DNA from: Exiguobacterium sp. J17977
GTDB taxonomy: Bacteria > Bacillota > Bacilli > Exiguobacteriales > Exiguobacteriaceae
Direction of reading: 5' to 3'
Assembly: GCF_018616375.1 (NCBI RefSeq)
Contig: NZ_JAEQBB010000001.1
Span: forward strand, 372,001 to 436,000
DNA length: 64,000 nt
The notes below the pieces were generated by a model. The model searched no databases. It was not told the origin of the DNA and worked only from the letters and a program-made list of their open reading frames with translations. A program made the translations under genes and the position numbers. Positions 25,757-34,417 of this stretch are shown here, in pieces (the first letter of the stretch is position 1; the number at the start of each line of letters is the position of its first letter).

Positions 25757-26650
25757 ATGAATCTTATCCGCCACTCCGACTGGGCCGACACGAAGCTCAC
25801 GCTGCATCTATTGTCACAGATTCTAGGGAAACTAAAGCTTTCACTCGCCCCGCAAGAACCACAATGGGCCCACGTCACGTTGCCGCTCACCGTGAACGGA
25901 TTTTCGACCGGTCCGCTCTGGAGCGGAGAGACGTTGTTCGAGGTCGACATCGATGTCGCGGCCGGAATCATCACGGTGCACGTCGAGTCAAATCGGACGA
26001 TGTTTCCGCTTGAGGACGGGAAATCGCTCAAAACGTATTACGCAGAGATGATCGGTACGCTTCAAGCGGCCGGTATTCGTCTTACCCTCAATCCGAAAAC
26101 GCAGGAGATGAAAGAACTTCGATACTTGGACCGGGATGAGGCGCCGCTTGCTTATGATGCCGATGCCGCGTTGAAAGGGGTGCGTTTGTTCCAATTCGCC
26201 GCGCGGGAACAAGCGGCGTTTCTCGCGCCGCTCCGATGCCGGAAAGTGAAACCGGCCTTGTTCTGGGGCACGTTCGACGTGTCCTCGATGATCGTCTACG
26301 GGAAGTATGAGCCGTTCCTGGAAGACAAACCGATCGAGAAGGCGGCGTTCGATGAGCACATGATCGAGTTCGGATTTTGGCTCGGGGATGATTCCGTCGA
26401 CGTGCCGACGTTCTTTATCCTGCCGTATCCGTTCCAATACACCGAGCTCGCCTCAGACCGGATTCAACCGGCGGACGCCTACTATGACGCCAAGATGAGC
26501 GAATGTTTCTTATCGCTCGAGAAGGTTGGGCGGTCCGGTGACGTCCAAGCCTTCTTCCGGACGTCGTTCGATGTGTTGAGCGAACAGCTCGGTTGGGAAG
26601 GGTGCGCGCACTATTTCTTGCCACTCGATATGCCGCCGCAACCAAAATAA
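25757..26650 (+). CDS. DUF5996 family protein
   Basis: 297-aa soluble protein of the conserved DUF5996 family: WAHVTLPLTVNGFSTGPLW, FEVDIDVAAGIITVHVESN, FWGTFDVSSMIVYGKYEPF and FGFWLGDDSVDVPTFFILPYPF are the characteristic stretches. No catalytic motif is known to me; function unknown. Start ATG 25757 has only a moderate upstream purine run (GGGGAAA). Stands alone between the thioredoxin terminator and a repeat-rich spacer; a weak hairpin (GCAGAC/GTCTGT, 26657-26672) follows it. Confidence 0.75.
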   Translation: MNLIRHSDWADTKLTLHLLSQILGKLKLSLAPQEPQWAHVTLPLTVNGFSTGPLWSGETLFEVDIDVAAGIITVHVESNRTMFPLEDGKSLKTYYAEMIGTLQAAGIRLTLNPKTQEMKELRYLDRDEAPLAYDADAALKGVRLFQFAAREQAAFLAPLRCRKVKPALFWGTFDVSSMIVYGKYEPFLEDKPIEKAAFDEHMIEFGFWLGDDSVDVPTFFILPYPFQYTELASDRIQPADAYYDAKMSECFLSLEKVGRSGDVQAFFRTSFDVLSEQLGWEGCAHYFLPLDMPPQPK

Positions 26651-26689
26651 GGGCCCGCAGACGAAAGTCTGTGAGCTCTTGTTTATTTC

Positions 26690-26773
26690 AATCGATTATT
26701 TGTAATGATTAAAAATAATCGATTATAATCGATTAATCAAAAAAAATCGATTCGGACTCCTGTCCAAATCGAT
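26690..26773. repeat. cluster of ATCGAT palindromes including a terminator
   Basis: Five copies of ATCGAT (26691, 26718, 26728, 26746, 26768) lie in 84 bp. AATCGATTATTT (26690-26701) pairs perfectly with AAATAATCGATT (26713-26724). ATCGATTCGGAC/GTCCAAATCGAT (26746-26773) followed by a T run on the minus strand is a rho-independent terminator for the leftward gene starting at 27510. Confidence 0.8.
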
Positions 26774-26781
26774 CACTATGT

Positions 26782-27510
26782 TCAACCTTCAGTTGTTTGT
26801 GGCACAAGGTAAATCAAGCCGAACGGGTTATGGAGCAAGTTGTCGATTGACGTCCGCTCGTCTTCGCCCATCTCGACCGTGAACGTCTTGCCGTCCTCGA
26901 ACGTGAAGCTGTCACCGTCTCCGAACATCGAACCACCCGAGATGAGGTGGAAGTTGAACGAGTGGACGACGTGAATCGCGTCTTCAATCTCGAGCGTGGC
27001 CGGTACGGCGACGTCGGCGTGACCGAACGCTTTCATGCCCCACGAGACGTAGGCGTCTTCTTCTTCCGTGATGGCCGTCAGAAGCGAGTAGTCAAGGGCG
27101 AGGTCTTCTTCTTTCGACTCCTGCCACTCGTCTTTCGAGTAGGCGACACCAGCCGTCTCGACCATGACACCGAGGCCACCGGCGTTCAAGATGGCGTTGG
27201 CCGCACGGCGCGCCGCCGCGATGTCAGACACGTCATTGACGTCGACAATCAAATAGACGATGTGCGTGTGGCGGGCGAGACCCTTCGCGATTTTCGGCGT
27301 GAAGCCGCCTGAACTGGCATGAATCATCGCCTCGGCGAGGGCCGGGTCGCGCTCGACGACTTCGACCGTGAACGCTTTTCCGGTCTCGTCTTCTAACAGC
27401 AACAGGCCTGCCATCGTGTAGCCTTCACTATGTAAACTGATTTGTTCGCTGACTGCCTCGGCCGATGACCAGTTTCCTGGGATGGCGAGCAATACTTGTG
27501 TACGGTTCAT
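26782..27510 (-). CDS. DUF4261-like protein
   Basis: 242-aa soluble acidic protein. The pattern VLLAIPGNWSSAEAVSEQI at the N-terminus, THIVYLIVDVNDVSDIAAARRAANAILNAGGLGVMVETAGVAYS in the middle and GKTFTVEMGEDERTSIDNLLHNPFGLIYLV at the end resembles DUF4261 proteins, which occur in Bacillota and next to some polymorphic toxin loci. I am not certain of the family. Start at ATG 27510 after AGAGGATGATTCTT. It is separated from the upstream ABC permease by 86 bp containing a GGCCTCTC/GAGGGGCC hairpin without a T run. Confidence 0.55.
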   Translation of the reverse strand: MNRTQVLLAIPGNWSSAEAVSEQISLHSEGYTMAGLLLLEDETGKAFTVEVVERDPALAEAMIHASSGGFTPKIAKGLARHTHIVYLIVDVNDVSDIAAARRAANAILNAGGLGVMVETAGVAYSKDEWQESKEEDLALDYSLLTAITEEEDAYVSWGMKAFGHADVAVPATLEIEDAIHVVHSFNFHLISGGSMFGDGDSFTFEDGKTFTVEMGEDERTSIDNLLHNPFGLIYLVPQTTEG

Positions 27511-27596
27511 AAGAATCATCCTCTTCTTCAAATAGTCAGGCCCCTCACAGGGAGAGGCCCGGTCTCTTCTCTTATTATGCCCTATTTGGCGACAAA

Positions 27597-29918
27597 TTAT
27601 TCTTGATATGTCTTCAATACTTCTTGCAACGGAATTTGATCGATTTTACGACGGCTGACGAACGTGCTCGCAAAGAAGAGGATGGAGACCGCTCCGAGCG
27701 TATAGAGCAGGTAGATCCATTCGAATTCGAGCGGCAGGACGAGTCCATAGTCTTGGGCAAACAAGACGATGATGACGCGCAGGACGAACAGGGCGATCGG
27801 GATGCTGAGCAGCGCCGACACGAGCGCATAGATGAAGTAGCTGTTCAAAATCATCGAACGGACTTCACGGCGGTCATAGCCCATCACTTTCAACAGCGAG
27901 ATGACGTAATAGTTTTTCTCGACCGTGAGCGCAGTCAAGACGAACAGGATACTGAAGGCAATCAAGGCAGAGCCGCCGATCATGACGTTCATCATCAAGT
28001 TCATATATTCATTAATGGACTTAGACTGGTCAATCAGGCTGTCACGTGACACGATCGTTGCATAGTCGGTCTCGTCCGGTCGTTCGGTCGCATAGATGCC
28101 GTTGAACAGTTCATCTGTCTCCCCGTCGGTCAGCTGGTCGCTCAAACTCGTGCGTGACAAATAGATGGTGTCACCCATATATTCGTCAGCAATACCGCGA
28201 ATCGGATACGACAGCGTCTCGTCGTCGAGTTCGATGTCGAGCATATCCCCGGTCTCGAGTCCCAGCTTCAAGGCGAGCGAGGCACTGACGATGATGCTGT
28301 CTGCTTCCGGCGTCAATCTATCTCCGTTCTCGTCTTCAAGACGGTAAAGCGTGTTCGCTTCATCGAGCCCTTTCAACGTGACGAGCTTGTCATCGACAAA
28401 GGCGAACGGGTAGGTGAGGAACGGCTCTTGTCCGTCACGAAGTTCGGGTTGTGTCGTCGTGTACGCCTCGTACGCATAGTCGGCCTCATTCAATTCTCCG
28501 ACAGTCATCCGATCGACGGCGCCGTTCATCATGAGAGCGAACACGATGAGGAGCGTCGAGAACAGGATGCCGAGGAAAAAGATGATGAAACTGCCCGTGC
28601 TTTTGACGGCGTACAAATATTTGAACTTCGTCTTGCCGCGGGCGTTGCGGAGCAGGCGGCTGACGAACCGGCTGAGACGATTGAGCGACAAGTTGTCTCG
28701 TGGCGAAAGTAAGGCGAGCGCGCTCTCACCCATGAGTTTATAAATGACGGCCCCGGCAACGAGTGCGAAAAAGAGAAGCGGGGCGAAGACCGCCGTGAGA
28801 AAAACAAATGGGCTTTGGGCGATGGTGATGGACGGCAAGAGATAAAAGTCGAGATACAAGTCTTTGAGCGGGTCGGCGAAATAGAGGCCGAGGAAATACC
28901 CGGCGATGAGCATGATGGTCGCGAAAGCTAGAATGAGCATGAGATACGGCGTCGCAATTTGCCGACGGCTATAGCCGATCGCTTTCAAGAGACCGATTTG
29001 GCCACGTTCAGACTCGAGCATGTTCGAAATCAGAATGCCGACGATGATGACAGCGATCGAGACGATGAAGAGGCTCAAACCGAGTGCCATCGCCTTTCCG
29101 GAAGAAATTTCACTATAGATGGCCCCGCTGCGCATGATATTCTCCGTCTCCATGACCGAGATGACGAATGGAAGCTCGACGTCCGTCACGACCGTCCCAT
29201 CGGTGACACCGGCCAGACGGAACGATTCGTTCCCGTTCATCGCCTCATAGGCCGAATCTGTCATGAGCAGGAGCGTCTGTGTGCCTGGGTCGAGATTGAA
29301 GAAATTGTCGTCGAATAGCGGCAACGTGTAGTCCGGGAACAGGACGAACCCGGTCACCGTGAACGGTTCACCGAGATCAATCGTGTCACCGATTTTGATT
29401 CCGTTCTTTTCAGCCGATTTCGTATTGATGGCGACCTCATCGTCCGCGCTCGGACGACGACCTGACTCGAGATAGGACAGGTTGATGGCGTCCGCATCCT
29501 TTGCAACGAGCCCGCGATGTTCGCGGTCATCGAACGTGTAATTGAATAGCTTCGTGGAGCGAAGCTCGAGCGTCACGTCGCCCATCTCGCGCTCGACGGC
29601 GTCGAGGCGTGCCACCATCAAGTCATCGAACGCTTCCGCGTCGGCTTGTTTCAAGTCGGCGAGCGTGTACTTCCCGGAGGCGAGAAAGGCAGCCAACTCG
29701 GGCGCAGCCGCCTCTTCTTCGGTGACGCGGTTGAGCATCTCGACGGCGAAATCTTCTTGATTCGAGGACGCCAAAAACTCCTCGGTCGGGACCTCGATGC
29801 CACTGATGCCGTAAAACATCATCGTATACGTGAGCGAACTCATGACGATGATGACGGCGATGGCGAGGAGTTGCATCCACTTGCCGGCGAGCGTCTTCCA
29901 CACGTTTTTATACAGCAT
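27597..29918 (-). CDS. FtsX-type ABC transporter permease (large, two FtsX domains)
   Basis: 773-aa membrane protein. N-terminal helix (about 14-38), extracytoplasmic domain (about 40-275), first FtsX block of three helices (about 280-400; LGLSLFIVSIAVIIVGILIS, QIGLLKAIGYSRRQIATPYL), a helix near 445-470, a second outer domain, and a second FtsX block (about 640-770; VISLLKVMGYDRREVRSMIL). MacB/YvrN-like exporters with this architecture move peptides or lipids or act on the wall. ATG 29918 follows GGGGGTG; a GTG at 29927 overlapping the ATPase stop (GTGA) is an alternative start. Substrate unknown. Confidence 0.85.
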   Translation of the reverse strand: MLYKNVWKTLAGKWMQLLAIAVIIVMSSLTYTMMFYGISGIEVPTEEFLASSNQEDFAVEMLNRVTEEEAAAPELAAFLASGKYTLADLKQADAEAFDDLMVARLDAVEREMGDVTLELRSTKLFNYTFDDREHRGLVAKDADAINLSYLESGRRPSADDEVAINTKSAEKNGIKIGDTIDLGEPFTVTGFVLFPDYTLPLFDDNFFNLDPGTQTLLLMTDSAYEAMNGNESFRLAGVTDGTVVTDVELPFVISVMETENIMRSGAIYSEISSGKAMALGLSLFIVSIAVIIVGILISNMLESERGQIGLLKAIGYSRRQIATPYLMLILAFATIMLIAGYFLGLYFADPLKDLYLDFYLLPSITIAQSPFVFLTAVFAPLLFFALVAGAVIYKLMGESALALLSPRDNLSLNRLSRFVSRLLRNARGKTKFKYLYAVKSTGSFIIFFLGILFSTLLIVFALMMNGAVDRMTVGELNEADYAYEAYTTTQPELRDGQEPFLTYPFAFVDDKLVTLKGLDEANTLYRLEDENGDRLTPEADSIIVSASLALKLGLETGDMLDIELDDETLSYPIRGIADEYMGDTIYLSRTSLSDQLTDGETDELFNGIYATERPDETDYATIVSRDSLIDQSKSINEYMNLMMNVMIGGSALIAFSILFVLTALTVEKNYYVISLLKVMGYDRREVRSMILNSYFIYALVSALLSIPIALFVLRVIIVLFAQDYGLVLPLEFEWIYLLYTLGAVSILFFASTFVSRRKIDQIPLQEVLKTYQE

Positions 29919-29923
29919 CTGTT

Positions 29924-30622
29924 TCACCCCCAATGGATGTCGCGAGCAGATCGTTTAATCGGGTTATGCGTCAATTCAATAATTCGACCCGAGTTCATTT
30001 TGATGACGTCATCTGCCATCTCGCTGATGCCGGTGTTATGCGTGATGACGACGACGGTCTTGTCATACTCCTTATTCAACCGTTCGAGCAGTTCGAGCAC
30101 CCGTTTCGAGTTGTCCTCGTCGAGCGACCCGGTCGGTTCGTCACAGAAGACGATGGACGGATTTTTGGCGAGGCTGCGGGCGACCGAGACGCGCTGTTGC
30201 TCGCCGCCGGACAGTTGATACGGATATTTGTCGCGGGCGTCCGTCAGCCCGACCTGCTCGAGCAGCTCATCGATCGGGAGCGGGTTGTCGGATAGGTCGG
30301 CCCCGATTTGAATGTTTTCATAGATGGTCAAATTTTGCAGCAAATTATACTGTTGGAAGATGAAGCCGAGATGGTCGCGTCGGAACGTGGTCATCTGTTC
30401 CGGGGACAGCTCGGTCAAGACGGTATCGTCGAACGTGATCGTCCCGGACGTCACCGTGTCGAGTCCGCTGATGACGTTCAACAGCGTGCTCTTGCCGCTC
30501 CCGCTCGGGCCGAGGATAACGACGAACGCGCCGTCCTGAATCGTCAACTCGATGTCTTTCAGCGCCGCCGTCTCCACGTCCCCGGTCTTGTAGATTTTAT
30601 TGACATGCTCGATGTGAATCAT
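29924..30622 (-). CDS. ABC transporter ATP-binding protein (MacB/LolD type)
   Basis: 232-aa ATPase: Walker A GPSGSGKST, Q-loop IFQQYNLLQNLT, signature LSGGEQQRVSVARSL, Walker B IVFCDEPTGSLD, H-loop VVITHNTGISEMADDV. The sequence is typical of ATPases working with FtsX-type permeases in mechanotransmission systems. RBS AAAGGAGGAGTCACT before ATG 30622. First gene of a two-gene operon; no two-component genes adjacent, unlike the second such system at 57-62 kb. Confidence 0.92.
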   Translation of the reverse strand: MIHIEHVNKIYKTGDVETAALKDIELTIQDGAFVVILGPSGSGKSTLLNVISGLDTVTSGTITFDDTVLTELSPEQMTTFRRDHLGFIFQQYNLLQNLTIYENIQIGADLSDNPLPIDELLEQVGLTDARDKYPYQLSGGEQQRVSVARSLAKNPSIVFCDEPTGSLDEDNSKRVLELLERLNKEYDKTVVVITHNTGISEMADDVIKMNSGRIIELTHNPIKRSARDIHWG

Positions 30623-30791
30623 AGTGACTCCTCCTTTGTCCGATGCTATCTTTTACCCGTTTCAAGCGCAATCTGGACGGGAATATGTGAAACTTCAAGG
30701 GAAATCAATTTTTGAAAAAATAGTGAAACCGCTTCACTTGTGATAAAATAATATTACCAGGTACTAATTTTGATTGAAGGAGAGCCTTAAC

Positions 30792-31622
30792 ATGAAAATT
30801 GCTTATATCACGGACAGCACCGTCGTCCTTCCAGATTCGATTCAGCACCACCCGGATATTCACATCGTCCCGCTCTACGTCGTCAAAGGTGACCAACCGT
30901 ATAAAGATGGGGTCGAGGTTGACGCTAAGACCGTATACGAATGGATTGACGCGGGCGAACGCGTCTCGACGAGCCAACCGGCCATCGGCGACTTCGTCAC
31001 GTTGTATGAAAGCATCAAAGACCAATATGATATGGGCATCGCCGTCCACTTGTCGTCCGACTTGAGCGGCACGTATTCAGCGTCGGTCCAAGGCGCAGAG
31101 ATTGCCGAGTTCAAACTGCTCGCGATTGACTCACGGGCCGGCATCTATACGATGGGACTCATGCTCGAAGAGTTGATTGAACGGGTCGAACGCGGCGATG
31201 CGCTCGAGGATGTCGAGGCGTATATGAAACAACGTGTCGAGGACGTCCGCATCGAGTTGATTTTGCAAAACTTGACGCAGATGCAAAAGGGCGGGCGCAT
31301 CTCGAAGTCGAAAGCGCTCATCGGCAACATGTTGCAGTTGAAACCGGTGCTTCGCTTCGAGGACGGGCTCATCGTCCCATATCAGACGGTTCGGACGTAT
31401 AAAAAGGCGCAAGCCCAACTGTTCGAAGCGCTCCGTCAAGCCATCGACTCAGGCGAATGCACAGATGTCTCGATCTTCCACGGGAATGTGCCCGAGCTGG
31501 CCGAGTCATGGAAACGAGAACTCGGTGACAAAGCCAAGATTCGGGTCGATACGCTCGCACCGCTTCTCGGAGCACACACGGGATCGGGCTCCATCGGCAT
31601 CTCATTCTTAAAAGCGAAGTGA
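30792..31622 (+). CDS. DegV-family fatty acid-binding protein (second copy)
   Basis: 276-aa paralogue of the DegV protein at 24452. MKIAYITDSTVVLPDSIQHH, STSQPAIGDFVTLYE, AVHLSSDLSGTYSASVQGA and QMQKGGRISKSKALIGNMLQLKPVL are the family markers. Multiple FakB-like proteins per genome are usual, each preferring a different acyl chain. ATG 30792 lies behind AAGGAGAGCCTTAAC. Upstream, TAAAAT and a palindrome AGTGAA-N5-TTCACT (30722-30738) are visible. Monocistronic with terminator. Confidence 0.9.
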   Translation: MKIAYITDSTVVLPDSIQHHPDIHIVPLYVVKGDQPYKDGVEVDAKTVYEWIDAGERVSTSQPAIGDFVTLYESIKDQYDMGIAVHLSSDLSGTYSASVQGAEIAEFKLLAIDSRAGIYTMGLMLEELIERVERGDALEDVEAYMKQRVEDVRIELILQNLTQMQKGGRISKSKALIGNMLQLKPVLRFEDGLIVPYQTVRTYKKAQAQLFEALRQAIDSGECTDVSIFHGNVPELAESWKRELGDKAKIRVDTLAPLLGAHTGSGSIGISFLKAK

Positions 31623-31628
31623 CCAAAA

Positions 31629-31657
31629 GATCGTGACGAGAGTCGCGGTCTTTTTTT
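31629..31657 (+). terminator. rho-independent terminator of second degV
   Basis: GATCGTGAC/GTCGCGGTC 9-bp stem with two G-U pairs and GAGA loop, followed by TTTTTTT. Confidence 0.9.
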
Positions 31658-31750
31658 CATTGTCAAAACTTTCAAACAACGGCTGGAATCTTCAACCAAG
31701 AACCTTCATACTATGTAAGAATGATAACGGAAAAGGAAAGGGGGGAGACG

Positions 31751-33433
31751 ATGCGATTTCGGAAGTACCTCGTCAGGAGCTGGTTCTCGTGGTCGATCGT
31801 CTTCATGGGGATTCTCGCCTATATGTGGCTCGGGATCGGAACGTTTGATTGGTCGTTGTTTTGGTTCATCTTTACACTCGGCGCCCTGTTCGTCATGAAC
31901 CCGCTCAAGCGGCGGCACTTGCACTTCACGTTCCATGAGATGTTCGTCTTCATGACGTTCTTCTTGTACGGTCTGCTCCCGGCCCTGCTGATGGGGCAAC
32001 TCTTGTTGCTCACGTTCCAGGCCCGGACGTTCACGAACAAGGTCGGGCGGCGACGGTTTTTACATTTCTATCCGCTCAACACGTTGATTGAGGCGATGCT
32101 GCTCGTCTTTCCAGGTCTCGTCTATTTGCGTCTCGGCGGAGAGATTGGACCGAACGTCCATCTGCTCGAACAAGGTACGGCGTTACTCGGCTTCTTCGCC
32201 GTCTTGTTCTTTGTTCTCGGATTCAGCTTCCTCTTATCACGGTTTTTGATCGGCGAACGGATTCCGCTCCCGATCATGTGGCGTCTGCTCCGATTCGACT
32301 GGCTCGTCATCTCGCTCGAGCTGTTGTTCACGATGGTCGCGATCGAGGCGTTCCAATTGTTCGGCTATACCGGCCTGATGGCGACGTTCCTCATCTTATC
32401 GCTCCTCAAGATGGGATTGTCCAAAGCGACCGAGACCGAGGAGACACAGTCGAAAATCGACCAAGTCGAACGTTTGAAAGAACAGCTCTACCGGGTCGAC
32501 AATGAGCAACTGCTCATCGAGAAGTTTTGGAACGGATTGCGGGAAGTCGTCGAACTCGAGCGCGGCTGGCTGCAAGTCAATCGAACCGGCGACCGCACGT
32601 TCTACGACGTCAGCGGACGAAAGTCGAAACCGATCGGCGACGCCTTTACGCTCGAACGTCATCGCGATGCGGAAGAGCCGTATTTCGTGTACGATTCGCT
32701 CCATGAGTGGCATCCCGACCTGCAAGCGCACCAGACCGAGCTGCATCATTCGGCCCTCGTCATTCAGCCGGTGTCGAGCACGACGAACGCCGTCAGCTGC
32801 ATGATTTCGACGACGGCGAACGGCGCGTATGAAGAGGCGATTGCCGTCGAGATTCACCGACTATTGAAAACCTTGTCCTGGTCGCTCGAGCGGATCGACG
32901 AGCGGAACCGGCTCCAGCATGAGAGCCTGACCGACCCGATGACGGGACTGCCGAACCAGCGGGCGCTCAAACGGTGGACGAAGGAGCGGTTGAACGACAT
33001 CGCCTCGTATCCGTTGTCCGTGTTCTTGGTCGACTTGGATCACTTCAAGGCGATTAACGACACGTACGGCCATGCGTTCGGGGATGAAGTGCTCATCGAG
33101 GCTGGGGCGCTGTTTAGTCGTCTCGTCCGGAGTGGGGACCTCGTCACCCGCTACGGCGGCGAGGAGTTCGTCTTCGTCTTCCCGCGCATGAACGAGGCGG
33201 CCGCGCTCGTGACGGGGGAGAAGATTCGTCAAGCGCTCCGCGTCCATCCGTTCGGCTCCGAAGGGATCCGCGTCCAAGTGACGGCGAGCATCGGTATCGA
33301 GACGATTCATGAGTACGAGGATCTTGACACGCTGCTCCGCCATGCCGATCGAGCTATGTATGTCGGTGCGAAATTCAACGGCCGGGACCGTGTCGCCCAT
33401 TATCGCGATACGTCGACGGAACGGATTCAATGA
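31751..33433 (+). CDS. membrane diguanylate cyclase (GGDEF)
   Basis: 560-aa c-di-GMP synthase. Six or seven hydrophobic segments fill residues 10-225 (a 5TM/7TM-like sensor), a coiled segment and a GAF-like domain (about 255-385) follow, then the GGDEF domain (about 395-550) with intact active motif RYGGEEF, DLDHFKAINDTYGHAFGD and a product-inhibition site RSGD placed five residues before GGEEF. So it is likely active and feedback-inhibited. ATG 31751 follows AAAGGGGGGAGACG. With the EAL protein at 19850 the window encodes both synthesis and breakdown of c-di-GMP. Confidence 0.92.
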   Translation: MRFRKYLVRSWFSWSIVFMGILAYMWLGIGTFDWSLFWFIFTLGALFVMNPLKRRHLHFTFHEMFVFMTFFLYGLLPALLMGQLLLLTFQARTFTNKVGRRRFLHFYPLNTLIEAMLLVFPGLVYLRLGGEIGPNVHLLEQGTALLGFFAVLFFVLGFSFLLSRFLIGERIPLPIMWRLLRFDWLVISLELLFTMVAIEAFQLFGYTGLMATFLILSLLKMGLSKATETEETQSKIDQVERLKEQLYRVDNEQLLIEKFWNGLREVVELERGWLQVNRTGDRTFYDVSGRKSKPIGDAFTLERHRDAEEPYFVYDSLHEWHPDLQAHQTELHHSALVIQPVSSTTNAVSCMISTTANGAYEEAIAVEIHRLLKTLSWSLERIDERNRLQHESLTDPMTGLPNQRALKRWTKERLNDIASYPLSVFLVDLDHFKAINDTYGHAFGDEVLIEAGALFSRLVRSGDLVTRYGGEEFVFVFPRMNEAAALVTGEKIRQALRVHPFGSEGIRVQVTASIGIETIHEYEDLDTLLRHADRAMYVGAKFNGRDRVAHYRDTSTERIQ

Positions 33434-33436
33434 TAA

Positions 33437-33469
33437 AAAGGAGAATCTCAATCATCGAGATTCTCCTTT
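33437..33469 (+). terminator. rho-independent terminator of the diguanylate cyclase gene
   Basis: AAGGAGAATCTC/GAGATTCTCCTT perfect 12-bp stem with a 7-nt loop, followed by TACTTATG; the T run is short. Confidence 0.75.
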
Positions 33470-33563
33470 ACTTATGTTCCGCCATGACTAGACTCGAACA
33501 GACATGAAGCTTAACCAGTTTCTATCATTTGAGATTTGTCTGTAACGCAGGTGATATGTGTTC

Positions 33564-33698
33564 GGATTTGCTAACCAAGGCCGGCGCCCGAACTCCTAGG
33601 GGAGAGCGATGCAAGGATGACACCGTAAAGCGCGGCACGCGCTACGGAGGCATCCGCATCGCCCCAGGAACGGAGGGTGCCGGCTGAGGTGGAGATCC
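33564..33698 (+). ncRNA. candidate structured non-coding RNA (long rod), unidentified
   Basis: In a 342-bp space without a gene the sequence is GC-rich and folds as one long unbranched hairpin: GGAT 33564-33567 with 33695-33698, ACC 33574-33576 with 33688-33690, 10 bp 33580-33589 with 33675-33684, CCT 33595-33597 with 33666-33668, GGG 33600-33602 with 33663-33665, 7 bp 33606-33612 with 33656-33662, 5 bp 33615-33619 with 33651-33655, 5 bp 33623-33627 with 33643-33647, 4 bp 33630-33633 with 33639-33642, loop GGCAC. I recognise no riboswitch, SRP, RNase P, tmRNA or 6S consensus; rod shape with inner loops is 6S-like. Strand is assumed plus; TTGAGA (33529) with a weak -10 lies upstream. Structure by eye only. 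Confidence 0.5.
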
Positions 33699-33731
33699 TC
33701 TATAATCAAGCAATCAATTGTTACCACGATA

Positions 33732-33763
33732 AAGGAGGACACCGGATACCCGGCGTCCTCCTT
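33732..33763. terminator. hairpin terminator between candidate RNA and HNR gene
   Basis: AAGGAGGAC-A-CCGG/CCGG-C-GTCCTCCTT stem; read leftward it ends TTTATCG, so it mainly serves the leftward gene ending at 33776, and could also stop transcription coming from the candidate RNA. Confidence 0.7.
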
Positions 33764-33775
33764 ATGAATGAGAGA

Positions 33776-34417
33776 TTATAATTTCTGATTGAAAATTTCT
33801 GACTCGACTGCATGAATCGCAGCTGACCACGAACCGTAGCGATGAAGAATCGCTTTCGTGGATGGTTTGTTGTTCCGTTTTGCCCATTCGCGATACGCTT
33901 CGAATGAAAGAGAGAAGCCCATCTCGTGAATCGCCTCGCGGAGTGCGGTGGAGAGCTCGGATTTCGAGTAGGTCACACTCGCTTCAAGTCCCGCTTCGGC
34001 GCAGGCGTCATGCCACGAACCGAACGTCTTGACGATATGGTAATGGCTCGGTGCTTTCGGATGAAGCTTGCGCCATTCCTGATACTTTTTGAGCGTGATA
34101 ATCGATCCCATGTCGCGCGAGTAGAGGGCGAGTGTCTCGATGATATCTTCACGCGTGTATTTCGGCATCTTGTCCGGGAGATCGACGGTCGCCTCGCCGT
34201 GCCATTCATAACCGGCGATGGCGAGTGCCTCGGCCCACGATCCGAACTGTCGGATAATCGACTCGGGAGACGGCCAGCTTTGTTCCATCGCGAAGCGGCG
34301 ATACACAGAGCGTCGTGGACGTTCCTTCAACAAGTCGCCGAGCAGCCGAATGCAGTGAATCATCCTCTGCTGTTCGGTGGACAAGTGGTGGGATTTAGTG
34401 GATAACGTTTGACTCAA
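33776..34417 (-). CDS. homing endonuclease-associated repeat protein
   Basis: 213-aa protein made largely of three repeats of about 55-60 residues, each ending in an FGSW-like box: ESIIRQFGSWAEALAIAG, HYHIVKTFGSWHDACAEAG and KAILHRYGSWSAAIHAVE. This is the HNH-repeat/homing-endonuclease-associated domain, a small helical DNA-binding module. No LAGLIDADG, GIY-YIG or HNH nuclease motif is present, so it is probably a DNA-binding protein, function unknown. The start is the TTG at 34417, 8 bp behind AAGGAGG; the ATG at 34444 would put the ribosome site inside the gene. Convergent with the candidate RNA. Confidence 0.72.
   Translation of the reverse strand: MSQTLSTKSHHLSTEQQRMIHCIRLLGDLLKERPRRSVYRRFAMEQSWPSPESIIRQFGSWAEALAIAGYEWHGEATVDLPDKMPKYTREDIIETLALYSRDMGSIITLKKYQEWRKLHPKAPSHYHIVKTFGSWHDACAEAGLEASVTYSKSELSTALREAIHEMGFSLSFEAYREWAKRNNKPSTKAILHRYGSWSAAIHAVESEIFNQKL

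Noticed and set aside
33540-33720. Known riboswitch, SRP RNA, RNase P RNA, tmRNA
   Set aside because: None of their conserved core sequences is present; only a general rod fold, so left as an unidentified candidate.
33776-34417. Homing endonuclease / mobile intron
   Set aside because: Only the associated repeats are seen; no nuclease motif, no intron consensus (group I P7 or group II domain V) next to it.
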